A stretch of DNA of 64,000 nucleotides from Arbacia lixula (GCA_963669155.1 OZ022594.1:18829274-18893273), one strand, 5' to 3'. Positions 35,000 to 47,800 are shown, counted from the first letter of the stretch. Notes: generated by a model not told the origin, from the sequence alone. Translations and numbers: made by a program.

Positions 35000-35620
35000 T
35001 AAACGATGGTGGTGTTGGTGAAAGTGGCGCGCCTTCTCCCATGTGCATTTTATTTTACAAACAAAATCAAAAGATAATTGACAATAAAGATTTCTCTGGA
35101 CTCAATCACTTTCCCTTTTTTGTCAAAGATAAAATATGACCAATATTGGTATGATAAACTTTTTGCAATGTTATCATAAACGGGATATTTAAGACAGATT
35201 TGATGAGGTATACCGGAAAGGGTCATTTAAACAAATCAATAGGATTCCCGAGTTGGATTTCGATTTTACATCAACATAAGTTTAGGTCAACGATAAACGT
35301 ATACATACCGGAGACAGTAAATCACAGGAAATGAATTAAAATCACCAACTGTTGTGATGCACTGTTGTGATATCTATATATAAAAAAAAATATATAAGTC
35401 GACGTGTATATCATACACGTGGACTTGTATAGTTGCAGAGAAAGTATGCAGTATTAAATTTGTCTTTACTAACAATACAGTCGACGAAGATCCACTATGA
35501 ACGTGGACCTTTGTTTACAAAGGTCCCTTTTCAAATTTTGTTCGCTTAACAAAAGACTATGTTCATAGTAAGAGGCTGAAAATTGTGTCTTGTCAAATTA
35601 TGTATATAAGGTCCACTCAT
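35000..35620. other. Spacer with short palindromes
   Basis: CGACGTGTATATCATACACG near 35399 and ATGAACGTGGACCTTTGTTT near 35496 are small partial palindromes. No gene or repeat family was recognised. Confidence 0.4.
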
Positions 35621-35635
35621 GACGAGCTTTTAATA

Positions 35636-36060
35636 ATAATAATAATAATGATAATAATACATATAATTTATATAGCACACTCTCCATCTTAACTAGATGC
35701 TCAAGGCGCTTCAGAGCAAATTAAAGAGAGAGAGAGAAAAAAATACAATACAGGTATGAACTTGTATGTCAAAAAGCACCATTATACAGGTATGTCTTTA
35801 GGTTGCCCTTGAAGGTGGTCACTGACGTCAGGGTTTTCAAACTCTGTGGAAGAGAATTCCACAGGGTTGGCCCTGCATGAGCAAAGGCCCGTTCTCCCCA
35901 CGATCTCTTTGGAACCGGAACTTGCAAAAGACCGGATGTGGAGGATCTTAACGTTAGTGATGGTTGGTAGATGTGAATTAAAGATTTATTGTAACTGGGG
36001 GGAAGTTCCGTTGACAATATGAGAGACTAAAAGAAGTATTTTAAAGGCAAGGCGTTCCCT
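35636..36060 (-). mobile_element. LINE (CR1/L2-like) 3' fragment
   Basis: The minus strand reads FKILLLVSHIVNG, then after one frame change TLRSST, SWGERAFAHAGPTLWNSLPQ and FKGNLKTYLY. This is followed by a 3' region ending in (ATT)n at 35636-35658 with the common GCGCCTTGAGCATCTAG-type tail. It is 5'-truncated and carries one visible frameshift near 36000. It is the same family type as 3392-3690. Confidence 0.75.
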
Positions 36061-36457
36061 CAGGAGCAATGCAATGCGTATATTAATTATGATTGTATGA
36101 GCACGAGCTTCAGCATCATCAACATCATTATCATCATCATCATCATCACCACCATCATCACATCCAACATTCTTCTTTCCATCTTTAGCGTTTTTCGCAA
36201 TCACCATCACGGCTACCGCCATCGTCAAAAACAAAAACTCCACAAAGAAACCCGTGAAGATTCAGCATGGTACTTAAAACATTTAATAGAAGCCACAAAC
36301 TAAAATCCTTGATACCTGCACGAGTTGATATAGACACAACGTCAAACAAACAGGAAAACCATCAACTTATGTATATAAAAGTTTTCTTGGGGGAGGGGGG
36401 GGGGGGGGTGTAATTGAAAGGTAAATGCCATGTCGTCTCTGGGACAAATCAAACCAG

Positions 36458-36588
36458 GGCTCCATCAGAGTTGTGATTGATTTGAATCGATCGCAAATCA
36501 AATCTCCTATCTCTAATATACAGGGTTACGATTTATATCAATTGCAAGTGAAATTGCGATCAGTCATCATTCTTTATAAAACAGGGCC
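36458..36588. mobile_element. Harbinger-type MITE, degenerate
   Basis: The left end CAGGGCTCC and right end TTATAAAACAGGGCCCTG are flanked by CAG and CTG. The interior has GATTTGAATCGATCGCAAATC-like palindromes, reminiscent of the subterminal palindromes of the large Harbinger. The ends are too diverged to be sure. Confidence 0.5.
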
Positions 36589-36643
36589 CTGGGTCTTTCC
36601 AATAGCACCAGTGCTCTATGCCATGAAGACAGTAGCGGATCTG

Positions 36644-36806
36644 GGCCCTGTTGCATAAAACTTACATTTACCATTAATGGTAACTGTGTCAGCGATGGCA
36701 ACTACGATGGTAGCATTGCTTGACAGCTGATCAAATTCAATGTTTCTAAAGAAATTGCTAATGGTAGCAAATTTACCATCAATCGTAGGTTTTATGCAAC
36801 AGGGCC
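36644..36806. mobile_element. Harbinger-type MITE (163 bases)
   Basis: Inverted ends GGCCCTGTTGCATAAAAC and GTTTTATGCAACAGGGCC match exactly. CTG precedes the left end, but the right flank is CAT, so no intact duplication is seen. The interior has ACCATTAATGGT and ACCATCAATCGTAG words. Confidence 0.8.
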
Positions 36807-36825
36807 CATGTGAGACCAGTGTGCA

Positions 36826-36915
36826 GTTATTGTAACTTACAATCAATGGTCAGTACCTAACGTACAACCAATGGGCTTTGAGTAATGCAGCTATATCGTC
36901 ATGGTAGTTAGACCA
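36826..36915. repeat. GTAACTTAC-type repeat fragment
   Basis: TTGTAACTTACAATCAATGG with CCAATGGGCTTTGAG is shared with 42120-42245 and 44490-44630, a dispersed family. Confidence 0.5.
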
Positions 36916-36947
36916 TAAATGTCAAATTACAAGCATTAACTCTTTAA

Positions 36948-37238
36948 AGGTAATATACTGTACTGGGAAAACAATCCTTCAAAAGGTGATCATGAGCAAT
37001 CTTCTTGCCAATGGTCTTAAATTCATGTGTTGATGATTGTTATTTGCCCTCAAATGATCCACAGTTGGAGAAATTAGTGATGAAATCACAAATCCTCAAA
37101 ATGTGGATCATTTTGAGGGCAAATACCTTTCAGCAAATTTCAAAAATGGACAATACATTCATTTAAGACCATTGGCACGAACATTCTTACGATCACCTTT
37201 TGAAGGATTTTTTGTCTTCCCAGTACAGTATATTCCCT
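36948..37238. mobile_element. Palindromic TTAA MITE, copy D
   Basis: TTAA at 36944-36947 and 37239-37242 flanks AGGTAATATACTG and CAGTATATTCCCT. An internal deletion removes part of the left arm and the centre (291 bases against about 365). Confidence 0.85.
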
Positions 37239-37634
37239 TTAAGTGCAATTTGTGCATGTTTGCACAACTTAATGCACACAAATCCCATAGAGCACATTTT
37301 TTTTTAAAACTCTCATTGTATTCAAGAAAATGCTTTTCTTATTTCTGTCTTGGCACATATATGGAAAATCAAATAAATAAGTAAAACATTGAACAATACT
37401 GAACACGCATTGGTATATTCACTTCAAGAACTATGGAAGCAGTATTTTGCAATTGAGGAAAACACTGGTGACAATTCAATGCATCTACAGCCTGTGGGAA
37501 TCAAGGTGCTACATGGCTAACACAAAGGTGCGATAATATGGAAATCCCAATTTTTTTAATATAGTGTACCCTTTGCAGGCAAAACAAAATCCTTTAAAAC
37601 ATTGCATGAATAACATGAAAAAAGTGAAGACCTG

Positions 37635-37776
37635 GGCCCCATTGCATAAAACTTACCATTAATGGTAACTCTGTCATCAATCATCACCAATCAAATTCAA
37701 GGTGTCCATAGAAGTTGCATGGTTAGAAAAGCTACCATCAATACATGTACAGTAGTAAGTTTTATGCAACACGGCT
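37635..37776. mobile_element. Harbinger-type MITE with CTG duplication
   Basis: GGCCCCATTGCATAAAAC at the left and GTTTTATGCAACACGGCT at the right are flanked by CTG (37632-37634 and 37777-37779). The left flank GAAGACCTG resembles that of the large Harbinger (GCAGACCTG). Confidence 0.8.
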
Positions 37777-38303
37777 CTGGTTAGTGTAATACGAGCTTGA
37801 CTGTGATGTAGAATTCACATATAGCATGAAAAACGGTGACTTCGGAGTCTGCCTCGCAGCCTGCAGTTTCCTTTCTAAAATGTGAAATAAAATGCTAAAA
37901 ATTATCCATTGAATGATCACCATTTCCAGCTCATCAGTCCTTACCTGACAAGAAATGTCCATGATAAGTTGATAACAACAATGTTTGTATGATTAATTTT
38001 CTTAGATTGTATTTTTTAAAACAATTGTCATAGTGTAAGCATCTGTAAACAGTAGAATATGATTTTAAGGACCCAGCAATAATTCCAGATGGAAAGTGAT
38101 GGTCAGTTTAAACCCATTCAAAGATACTTTTGAGTTCCTATATTCTGGTGAATGTTCTGGAAAAAAAAATGTTCTCGTCCATAAACTGTGGCTATTACCC
38201 AACATCATCATTTAACTTACAAAAAGAGTACACTATCTAAAAATCTATCATTCATATACAAAAACAGCACAAGAAACAATAAGTGAGCGACGAGTGGACT
38301 TAA

Positions 38304-38533
38304 AGGGGTAGTTCACTCTGAAAATAACTTGCTTTCAAAAGGAATAGATCATAGAAAGTTTGAGCAAAATTGATTTTTTTTTGCCCTGTTCTTTCAAGTT
38401 TGACAACTCCTTAAATTACCTGTGTGATTTTGAGTCAAATGCGAGGATAGAATGTTTCAGTTTGCACATACATTGTCAGTTAAACACTTCAAAATCAAAT
38501 ATATGTCACAAACACAATAAGTTCTTTCATTAA
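38304..38533. repeat. TTAA-family MITE left end
   Basis: TTAA at 38300-38303 is followed by AGGGGTAGTTCACTCTG, the terminal word of the family at 9704-10139. No right end was found before the next element at 38534. Confidence 0.5.
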
Positions 38534-38900
38534 AGGGCATATACTGTACTGGGAAGGCAAAAAAAAGCCTTCAAAATGTAATTGTTAGCAATATTCTTGG
38601 CAATGGTCTTAACTTCGTGTATTGACCATTTTAGAAGCTTGCTGAAAGTTATTTGCCCTCAAATGATCTACATTTGGAGTAATGAGTGATTAAATCACAA
38701 ATCCTCAAAATGTTCGAGCCAAACATTTTGAAGATTTAATCATTAATAATTAATTACTCAATATGTGGATCATTTGATGGCAAATAACTTTCAGCAAGCT
38801 TCTAAAATAGACAATACATGAATTTAAGACCATTGGCAAGAATATTGCTAACAATTACATTTTGAAGGCTTTTTTGTTTTCTCAGTACAGTATATGCCCT
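38534..38900. mobile_element. Palindromic TTAA MITE, copy E
   Basis: TTAA at 38530-38533 and 38901-38904 flanks AGGGCATATACTGTACTGGG and its mirror ending CAGTATATGCCCT. This 367-base foldback is the best preserved copy, with the centre AATGTTCGAGCCAAACATTT. Confidence 0.92.
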
Positions 38901-38904
38901 TTAA

Positions 38905-41160
38905 TATGCCATGAATATCTATAAGGGGTGCAGACCTATTTCAAGAAAGCAGTCACATGAAAGATACTGGATAATGTGCTACTTGTAAATGAATAAGACA
39001 AACAAGCAAAATTTTGCAGAGAGAGAGAGCTGCATCTAAGGATGTTTCAGTATCATGATATGAAGTTCCCCTCTTCAAAACACCTACACGTATGTCCTAC
39101 ATTAATTTGAGATTAGAGTTAAAATGTTGCGCTTGCACGTGTAAAATTCATTGATACATCTCTCGTAGATCCTTTGAGCCAACACCAAAAAATATTAATT
39201 ATCAATTATTATTAACAGAAAAGTCTTTGGTGTGGCAAGAATAGATAATTAGATTCTCAAAAGACATAAACTACACTATTCAGACAAAAGGAAGCAACTA
39301 GCAAAAGAGCCTTTTCTTGCAAATAAACAAAACGTATCTAACTTGCCTTGGCATCAATGCAACACCACATCATGTTACATTGAATATCTTGTAGCAAGAT
39401 GAATATTTCTTCTCCAGATTTTGCCTGTATGTATGTAGGGAATGCTGGATACAATCTAAGAGTACCAGGAACCCAAATTTAAGTTATTTGTTACCTGCTT
39501 CCTTTTGTCAAAGTAGGGCGGTATGGATGGCATATCTCCTAATTGGTGGCATTTTCTCTTCTCAAGGCAAGCATTTTCTCAGCTGACATGTCGTCGTATC
39601 ACCTATTGTGACACCAATCATTTCAAGGTAGCCCAAAGTTGGCAAACATGTATATTCTATGGCAAGCACTGCAGGCAAGGTTCCATAATACGAGATATAG
39701 CTATGAATAATATTGCACATAAATAAGATTTAATCAACACATGATTTACATACTGTAATACTGATTCACTTACAAACACACTGCAGCACCACCCTTTCTT
39801 AAAATACTTATTTTTTCCGTCAGCCTCAAACATGGACATCAATGCCAATTTCAGATCAAAATACAGTCCATTCCTGTAACTTCTAACAAAATGCTTCAAA
39901 TACTTCATTCTTCTATCAGCCTCATTTGTGAAAAAAAGCTCCACATAAACATCAATTTCAGATTTTTATATTTAAAAATACAGTCCATTCCTGTCATAAC
40001 ATGCAGATATACAAGATATTGTTGTTTTGAGGCAATCCTCTAGGTCCCAATCTTAAACAATGGATGTGTAAATCTATTTGTTCAGCAATCAATATAACGA
40101 GATGTTTTTACAAGGAGGTACTAAGTTAGGTCGCAAGCATCTCATTTTAACGTTAGTGGACTGTAATATGAACCAAATCGTAAATCGAATCGAAATCGAA
40201 AATCGAAGGAGACTAAGAAAATAGACAATTGCTCGTCATAATGTGACACCTTTGCAAAATATACACTTTTGAATATATGATATATATATTTTGTTCATAT
40301 AATCACATTTTGATCATGTTTGACCATTTATATTATGATATATCATAGTACTAAATATGTAAAAATCGTACTTATTGACAGCTCCGCACACAAACAGATA
40401 CATCTTTAAACGGTATGAGAATCAATGGAGAAGAATGCGTTATGTCACACCTTAGAGGAAACGTGACATTGATTTTGCTCTATGCTGTCATTGCATAATT
40501 GATTAAACTCGTACACCTATAAACATATTTCCAAGTTGAGTTTCACGGCACACCATGTTTATACATGTACCTGATAACAATTGTTTGGTTCATTATTCTG
40601 AAGTAACTATGAAAACAACTGCCCAAAAACGCCGATCACAAAGTTATCTTTAGCCCCATTTACACTGTTTTTGCTGGACAGTGTGAATGGTGCTTTTAAT
40701 GACTTTACCGGTACATAATAGAAAGTGACACCCCCTCTATTGTTACTTTGCTGTCTGTTTGAACAGCTCTTTTCAAAGCTATTTCGAAGGAATGAATCCA
40801 ACATTCCGTTTGAGGATTCATTGCACATCGACACATTTTGTACATGTGCTACACACAAAACCCATAGACGGTTGGTCTAGCATGAAACTCAACTCATGAA
40901 ATCTACCCTACTTTGAAAAAAGAAAGCAAGTGACAAATTGCACACATTTCATAGTTTTCTAATTGAAATACACGACATACTTTTCCACACACTGGGCAAT
41001 TCAGAACTGAAAACAATGGGTATGAGTTCCTATAGAAATACTCAATACATGTATACCTGTATTATCCAAATTTCTTTTTTTTATGAGGGGTTTCCCCCCT
41101 TAATTTTTGACAAATTTCAAATGTTACTTGCTTTTTTTTTTCTCCAAATAGGGTAGAACT
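38905..41160. other. Spacer, no gene recognised
   Basis: There are several short open frames (for example 39657-39944 minus) without family resemblance. ACAGTCCATTCCTGT and ATCAATTTCAGAT words repeat near 39835-39985, a small local duplication. Confidence 0.4.
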
Positions 41161-41164
41161 ATCC

Positions 41165-41690
41165 ACACCATCCTCATTCCTCCCTTCAAAAGAAAAACAT
41201 CCTACAAAAATATTCTAGACGCAACTCGTCCCGCCCTCTGTCCAGTACTGTTCTCCATAACGTCATCAAATACTTTCATCGCAATAATGCGAGCAGAAGA
41301 ACAAAAATTCATACAAAATATCTACAGATCCTCTCTCCATCTTCATTCCATCCATCAAGGAACATCCTAGAAAAATATTCTACAGATGAACCTCTTCTTT
41401 GAGAATTTCCTCCCACTCTCTGACTAGTACTGTTCTCCATAACATTAAATACCTTCATCGCAGTAATGAGAGCAGAAACAGAAGTTCATTAAAAATACAT
41501 GTATTTACTGATCCTAACCATTCTCATTCCTTCCATTAAGGAACATCCTGCAAAAATAGTCTACAGACGAAATTCTTCTTAAAAGAGTCATCCCACTCTC
41601 TGTCCAGTACTGTTCTCAGTCAGGTCAAATACCTTCATTGCAATAATGCGAGCAAAAACAAAAATTCAGACAAAATATTTACTGATTACT
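41165..41690. repeat. 181-base tandem repeat, three units
   Basis: TACTGTTCTC occurs at about 41246, 41428 and 41608, each followed by AAATACNTTCATCGCAATAATG and GGAACATCCT-type phrases. The units are moderately diverged. Confidence 0.8.
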
Positions 41691-41711
41691 GATCACACTA
41701 AAATGCCACAT

Positions 41712-42119
41712 GCAATTCTCCCTATCGCATATCGCTCTCCGAATCTGAACGTGTGTGGCGCTCTAATTTTTTTTAACCTTTAATTCTTGGGATATGAACT
41801 TCCGCTTCATGAACATTCTGTAGCCATCGTCTTGCTTGTGCTTTTTCATTGTTTCATTAGTCCATCCACAATCAATGTTGGGGTTGGCAAAAACATTGCC
41901 GTGAGTGATTGGTGGTATTTTTTTTAAGTCCTTCGTCCATGTAACAACCCTTCCATTTTAATATTACGAAGATTACGAGGGTCAAAATTACAGATTCTGT
42001 GCGTTATTACATGAATACGTACCAAACTCTTACCGACCGGAAGTAAGAGCAATCGGTCAGATATCGGTATCGCGAGGTGATATCGCTTGACATCGGCTAA
42101 ATGCGATAGGGAGAATTGT
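41712..42119. mobile_element. MITE with CAATTCTCCCTATCGCAT ends
   Basis: The left end CAATTCTCCCTATCGCAT and right end ATGCGATAGGGAGAATTG are exact inverted repeats about 408 bases apart. Near the right end ATATCGGTATCGCGAGGTGATATCGC adds smaller palindromes (shown in part). No target duplication was resolved. Confidence 0.8.
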
Positions 42120-42245
42120 TGTAACTTACCATAAATGATGACTACCATGGTAGCAGCCAATGGGCTTTCAGCTTTGCTGCTGTTGCTATGCCAGTTACCA
42201 TCAATGGCTAGTTACAATAGTTGAAAACATAAATGCAACATGGCA
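42120..42245. repeat. GTAACTTACC / ACCATGG dispersed MITE
   Basis: TTGTAACTTACCATAAATG, CTACCATGGTAG, CCAATGGGCTTTCAG and a closing GTTACAATAGTTGAAAAC recur at 44490-44630 and, shorter, at 45196-45305. The ends pair imperfectly (GTAACTTACC against GGCTAGTTAC). Confidence 0.6.
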
Positions 42246-42249
42246 TAGT

Positions 42250-44480
42250 ACAAATTTACAAACAATTTTCGGCGGCAAGATGATGATGGCATCGTGATGG
42301 CAAGAACACAAGTGAACCAATGGATGCTGCTCTACAAACCAAGACCACTTACACATGGTAGGAGCTATTGTAAAGGACCAATCATCTTCAGTGAAAAATG
42401 CTACAAACGGCCAAACTTAAGAGAGAATTCTTTCAAAGTCTCAAATCAAGAAATTTTGTTTCACCAATATAAAAGCAGCCATACTTAGAATTGAGAAAAT
42501 CGTCTGAAAGTTTCCAATCAACAAATGCTGTTTCATCAACATTGACAAGCATAAATTTCAGAAAAAGCATTAACTATTCAATTTTAAGCCACAGCTTCCA
42601 TATATGACAACAAATGTCAATCTCAGGAAATGCAGCGACTTGGTGCATGAATCAGGCTGCTTTTCAGGACTGGTTACATGATCTCAACATTCTTATTTAT
42701 GACTTTGCAGCAGCTTTTGCTGAGCAGATCAAACATATACACTGGTGCGATGTGATGTTTACGTTGTGTACATACATTGTGCAAATACACAAAGAATAAC
42801 AATGTTAACATTTATCAAATATTACAGTACAACATATCAACAATGAAGGGAAAGTGTACTTGTTTACCATTATGCCAGTATGCCTAATCTTATCAATAAC
42901 ATTTATCTTTGCAGATATGTGGAAAGGAAAACACACAACAAATTTACCACAATTTTAAAATTATAACCAAATCAAGTGATTTCCATTGATTGATTTGTGA
43001 TAAAACAAAGTATCCAATGTCATAGAGTCCTTTGCTTAAAAGATGTTAAAAATAATATTTTCTTATTTCGATTGATTTTGTCATTACATTACCCTTTTGG
43101 AATTCCCCGTGCACCTCTCTGCCATAAGAAATACATATTTCAAAAGCATACGAGTGGAAGAATTCCTTAAAGAAAATTAAACCTATATGATAAAAATTCT
43201 ACAAAACTCTGATTTAATTAATGCAAATTATCTTTTTCTTTCAACTTTTTCTTTGCACTAGACTTTGTTCATGAATACAAATCTTGTGTTTTGCACAATA
43301 ATCCTTGAAAGCCATGACACCTACACAATAAATAATTGTCACTACAAAAATGAAAAATCATTACTTTAACCAATCTTTAAGGTTACTGACAGCTGTTTTA
43401 TCTATGAATGTGTCTCACACTTGATTTCATGTGAATATTTCTTGTTACAGTATAAGTTGTTACAGCATCTCTTCTGAACTTTATAAGTGTCTTCATCTAT
43501 ATTAGATCTCTGCACCTAGATGGACAGACCTATTTAACAGAATAGATTACCTGATCGTTGCACTTAGGTTTTCAAAATATATCGATGCTTTAAAATAAAC
43601 ATTATAATGTACATTTTACATAATATATATTCAATAATGCCCTGTTAAAATATGAAGTCATTTTTCGTTCATTCAGCCTATTATACATTAAAGCATTTTC
43701 GCAGGAGTCCTTCCTCCGTCACTTTTGAACTTTGAAAAATCTCCAGCATTGTGTTTTCTTGGTTGGTATGATTAATGTTACTTTTACTTTGTACCGTATG
43801 TTTATCAAAATTCAAAATCATGTTATATCATACAAATAAATGTATTCAATCCTATTCCATTCAATCACACAAGGTTAGGTGACAAGTATCATTTACTTGC
43901 CGAAATCATGCAAATATTGTATTTTTGTTGTTGTTAGTATTTTTAAGCAGGTTAGAAATAAAATGGTTACCATATATGGCTTCAAAATGGAGGAAAAATA
44001 AGAATTCCTCATGGAATGTGAAAATATGGAATTCAATATGATTTTTATATTTAAAATCTGATTTTTAATTCATGAAAAAGTACACTAGACAATTGAATAA
44101 AGTAGGCCAAACCTGTATGCTAACTTCTACTGGTTTTATTTCATTTACCGCAAACATTTGGTTCTGATTCATACGAATGGAAATTGCTGTGGTGCGTTAT
44201 CTGTGGATCAGATTTGGTTAGAAAAATTCAAAATTAGTTCCAAGTGATCACACTAATGATCATTTCTAGTGAGCCTTATCAACTGTAAACCTCTGTTATT
44301 GAATTTTTACATAGTGCTTAATATCTTTATATCAAAATATATGTAGCTTAAAATTATTCATACCTCATATAAGAACAAGTGAGTCCATAATGCACTTCAC
44401 AGATTTTTAGAGCAGTGATGTTCACTTCCAGTATCGATACTAAAAAAAAAATTAGATTGGAAGTTGGTATGTTGCATATA
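42250..44480. other. Spacer, no gene recognised
   Basis: Repeated phrases such as TTTCACCAATATAAAAGC / TTTCATCAACATTGACAAGC near 42460-42550 hint at an old duplication. Nothing else was seen. Confidence 0.4.
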
Positions 44481-44489
44481 TTTCAAATT

Positions 44490-44630
44490 GTTGTAACTTA
44501 CAATTTATGTTAACTACCATGGTACTAACCAATGAGCTTTCAGCTTCATTGCTCTTGCTATGGCTGTTACTATTAATGGAACGTGACGGTACAATAGTTG
44601 GAAACACAGAGGCAACATGGCCTTGATGTC
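44490..44630. repeat. GTAACTTAC dispersed MITE, second copy
   Basis: TTGTAACTTACAATTTATG, CTACCATGGTACTAACCAATG, AGCTTTCAGCTTCATTGCT and ACAATAGTTGGAAACA align with 42120-42245. Confidence 0.6.
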
Positions 44631-44726
44631 AATGAGCATTGCATTTTGGATGACTTTACCTTGTATGTAGTGTGGAGGCTATGTGGCCTGGAATGGTTGT
44701 TAACTCTTTCGAGTGCCATGTGTGTA

Positions 44727-44732
44727 TTTATT
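44727..44732 (-). terminator. Candidate poly(A) signal AATAAA
   Basis: The minus strand has AATAAA 83 bases after the stop of the CD20-like gene. It is the nearest canonical signal in the right orientation. Its use is inferred. Confidence 0.5.
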
Positions 44733-44814
44733 TACCGGTAAACACACTTGAACCCATAGAGAAGCATCTCAGCTGGGACCGGAGAGGTTAATTCTTTGGT
44801 GGTTTCTGGAGATG

Positions 44815-47800
44815 TTACATGTTGTGGTACCCTCTGGCTGGTTGGTATGGGGGAGGGAGGGTAGGGTACACCGACGTCGGCCCGAAGGGGAAGAACACGC
44901 CCTCGTCCGTCGCGAGGAAGGTGTTAGGGGCCAGGATGGAGGTGAAAGGGGGAGGGGCCGGAGGGGGCATAGCAGCGGGGGCAGAGGGGTCGGCCAGCTG
45001 CCCCTCCCCCTGCCCTTCCCCTCCCAGCATGCCCGGGGGGTGCTGGGAGTAGGGGGGAAGGACCACGTCGTGTCGCTGGGCGGAGCCTTCACTGACCACG
45101 CCTAGGGGGTGGCAAGCCTCACCTACCGCAGGGGATTGAAAAGAAGGAAAAAGAACTGACATCAGACCAGGGCGATGTTGCATGCAGATTTTCAATTACT
45201 CTATTGTAACTTACCATCAATGGCAACTACCATGGCAACAGCCATTATTGCACCTGTTGCCATGGTAGTTACCACTAATGGTATGTTACAATAATTGAAA
45301 ACCTATATGCAACAAGGCCCTGCACTCTATATCACATAAAGTGGGTTGCAAATGATAGAAATTTTGCAATCAACAAGCCATTTTCATGACTTTCCCCCTA
45401 ACTGCAAAATAATGCATTAGTACATTCACTGGCATTTCATGACTCAGTAATCTCAATGGGTGGAGGGGGGGGGGGGGGGGGGGGGCAAAAAGCCCCCTCG
45501 CTAAGATCTCAACCGTTGATTGCGCGATCGAGATGAAAATTGGCAGGTACTTCACCCATGATGTAATCTCCACAATTCAATTTTCAATTGCACCAATATT
45601 ATTCAAATTGATTTTTGATTAATTAATTATGCTAATTAATGCATAAAATCATAATGTTGCTGTTAATCCTTAAATATCATTTAGCTCCAAAACTGCTAGA
45701 TTTCAGTCTGGACACTCTTCTTAGGATCATTATCAAATTAAGATTTACAAAAATGGCAAAATCATTTTTTTTTGGAGCAATTTTTGGTCTCACATGCACG
45801 TAACTTCGGAACCACGTAACCCCGCGTCGCAAATTTGGTCTTAAAAGTTGCGCGAGACTTGGAGGAAGAAAGTTCTCAAACATCACAGCACGATCTTTTC
45901 GCATTACAAATTTATCGCGGGCTAGGCTTAAAAGCCCAACTGCTTGCAATTGCAGTTAGAATGAAACTTTGGCCTAATAATTTCTTTGTCAAGCTTCCCA
46001 AGATTGTCCTGTTTTAACTGTTCAATTTTCGGGCCTTTGTGAACCGTAGTACAGTTAGGATGTCAAAATTTGCCATGGAACTGCAGTAACTAAATGGGTG
46101 AGGCTTTGTGTCATTTAAGGTGTCTGAAGTTTCTTTATAGCCTGTTGTCTATTGTCCAAACAGCAGATCGTATGGGAGTCATGCTACTTAGTATCTGCGT
46201 GAGAAAAGCCAGCCCATAGGCTCAGTACAGAACAGGTAAATGGCTCAATGATAACATGGGTTGAACAAATTGAAAAGAGCAGAATTTGTTTAAGCCACCT
46301 TACGCTTTGAGCTTTGAGCGCAAAGCTGTCATTTATTTTTGTTCTATTTGTTTAAACCATGCTATCATTGAGCGGTTAAAGTGGACAGTCTTTGCGAGTC
46401 TTTGCATGAGGTTACTGTAAAAGTGTTTTTTTTTGCGTGCAGATATTTTCGCGCTCGGCGGGGGTCCCGACATTTTCCCTCGATGTTAAATTCACGGTCG
46501 GCAAAATCTAAAGTAACTAGAACTAGGCTAGGCCAAGTAATCCATCTCATCATGTGCGAATTACAGTACTGTGACCGTATTCATTTGATCTACATTCTGG
46601 ACATCGCGCGCGCTGTATCGTTGTGTGTGTTATTTATAGCGCCGCATACGCAACTCTGCTCGCGGGGTTCGACACATTTTCTAGTGTGGACAAATTCCCG
46701 GTAATGCTCAAAACCTTTTCGTGTGATGTAAAATTCACGGACGCATCCGATTCGCGAAATTTGCGAAAATAAAACCCCCGCAAAAGAAACCACTTATACA
46801 GTAGTTTGTACCTGTGATGAAGGCTGGCTGATGGCCATGAGTGTTGGTGGACGGGAGCAGCTGGCATGGATGGACAGTGGTAGTAGCAGTAGCAGGAGGA
46901 GGAGCGGGAGGAGGAGGGAGAGGGGGAGGGGGAGGGGGAGTGGCGGCGTCGTGGCTGGGGACCAGAGAGGTGTGCTGCTGATGGGCGCCGGAGGGCTGAG
47001 GGGGTAGGCTCTGCTCCTCTTCACAGCTCAAAATGGACCCTGGGAGGGTCACAGGGTACACCGTGGGGTGCTCGTACACATGCACTGGGGAAAGAAGGGG
47101 TGATGGGAGGGGTGAGCGGGAGAGGACAGAGGAGGGAGAGGGGGAAGGGGAGAGGAAGAGAGGGAGAGAGGGAGACAGAGGAGGGGTGGAGAGAAAGGAA
47201 ATGTAGAGAGGAGGGGAGAGGGAGGGGGAGAGGAGACATGGGGGGAGGCAGAAGAGAGGGGGAGGAGTGAGGGAGGGGAGAGGGGGGAGGAGGAGAGAGA
47301 GAGAGAGTGACAGAGGGTGGGTGAGTGGGAGAGGAGAGAGGAGAGTGGAGAGAAGGGGAGAGTAGAGAGGAGGGGAGGGGGAGAGGTCCAAGAAATAAAA
47401 ATTTGTAAAAAACATAGAAAATAGAGAAAATACTGTCTCAAAACTTTCCTCCCAATAATAGTACTCATATAGTGACTAAGAGCAAAAAATTGCTAGATTT
47501 TGAGGTTTCCTAACCGTCTCCAGATCATCCAAAACCTTCATGTTTCTTGTTGCCGAGAGACTGAGACCGCCATGCAAGCATACTTTGCAGTTCTCCACTC
47601 CACACTGTCCACAGTGATGGGAACAGTGTATGGAGAGGCAGCACTGCGGCCACTGTCTGATGGAAATACTGAATATGAAAGTAGACTTTGGTCCCTACGA
47701 TACTATGCATTTCAAACGTAATCAAAAACAATTTTTCACTCTTCCTGAAATTTTTTGTGAAGCTATGACTGTGAGATGTCATACACGTTATACTTCTAAT

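Noticed and set aside
34307-35002. 231-codon plus-strand frame rich in Thr
   Set aside because: It is a TAC-microsatellite frame that also runs antisense through the P450 exon.
39657-39944. 95-codon minus frame
   Set aside because: It has no recognised motif, no supporting exon borders, and lies in repeat-scarred spacer.
46735-47415. Long minus-strand Ser/Pro/Leu frames
   Set aside because: Outside the true exon (46812-47084) they only translate the polypyrimidine tract.
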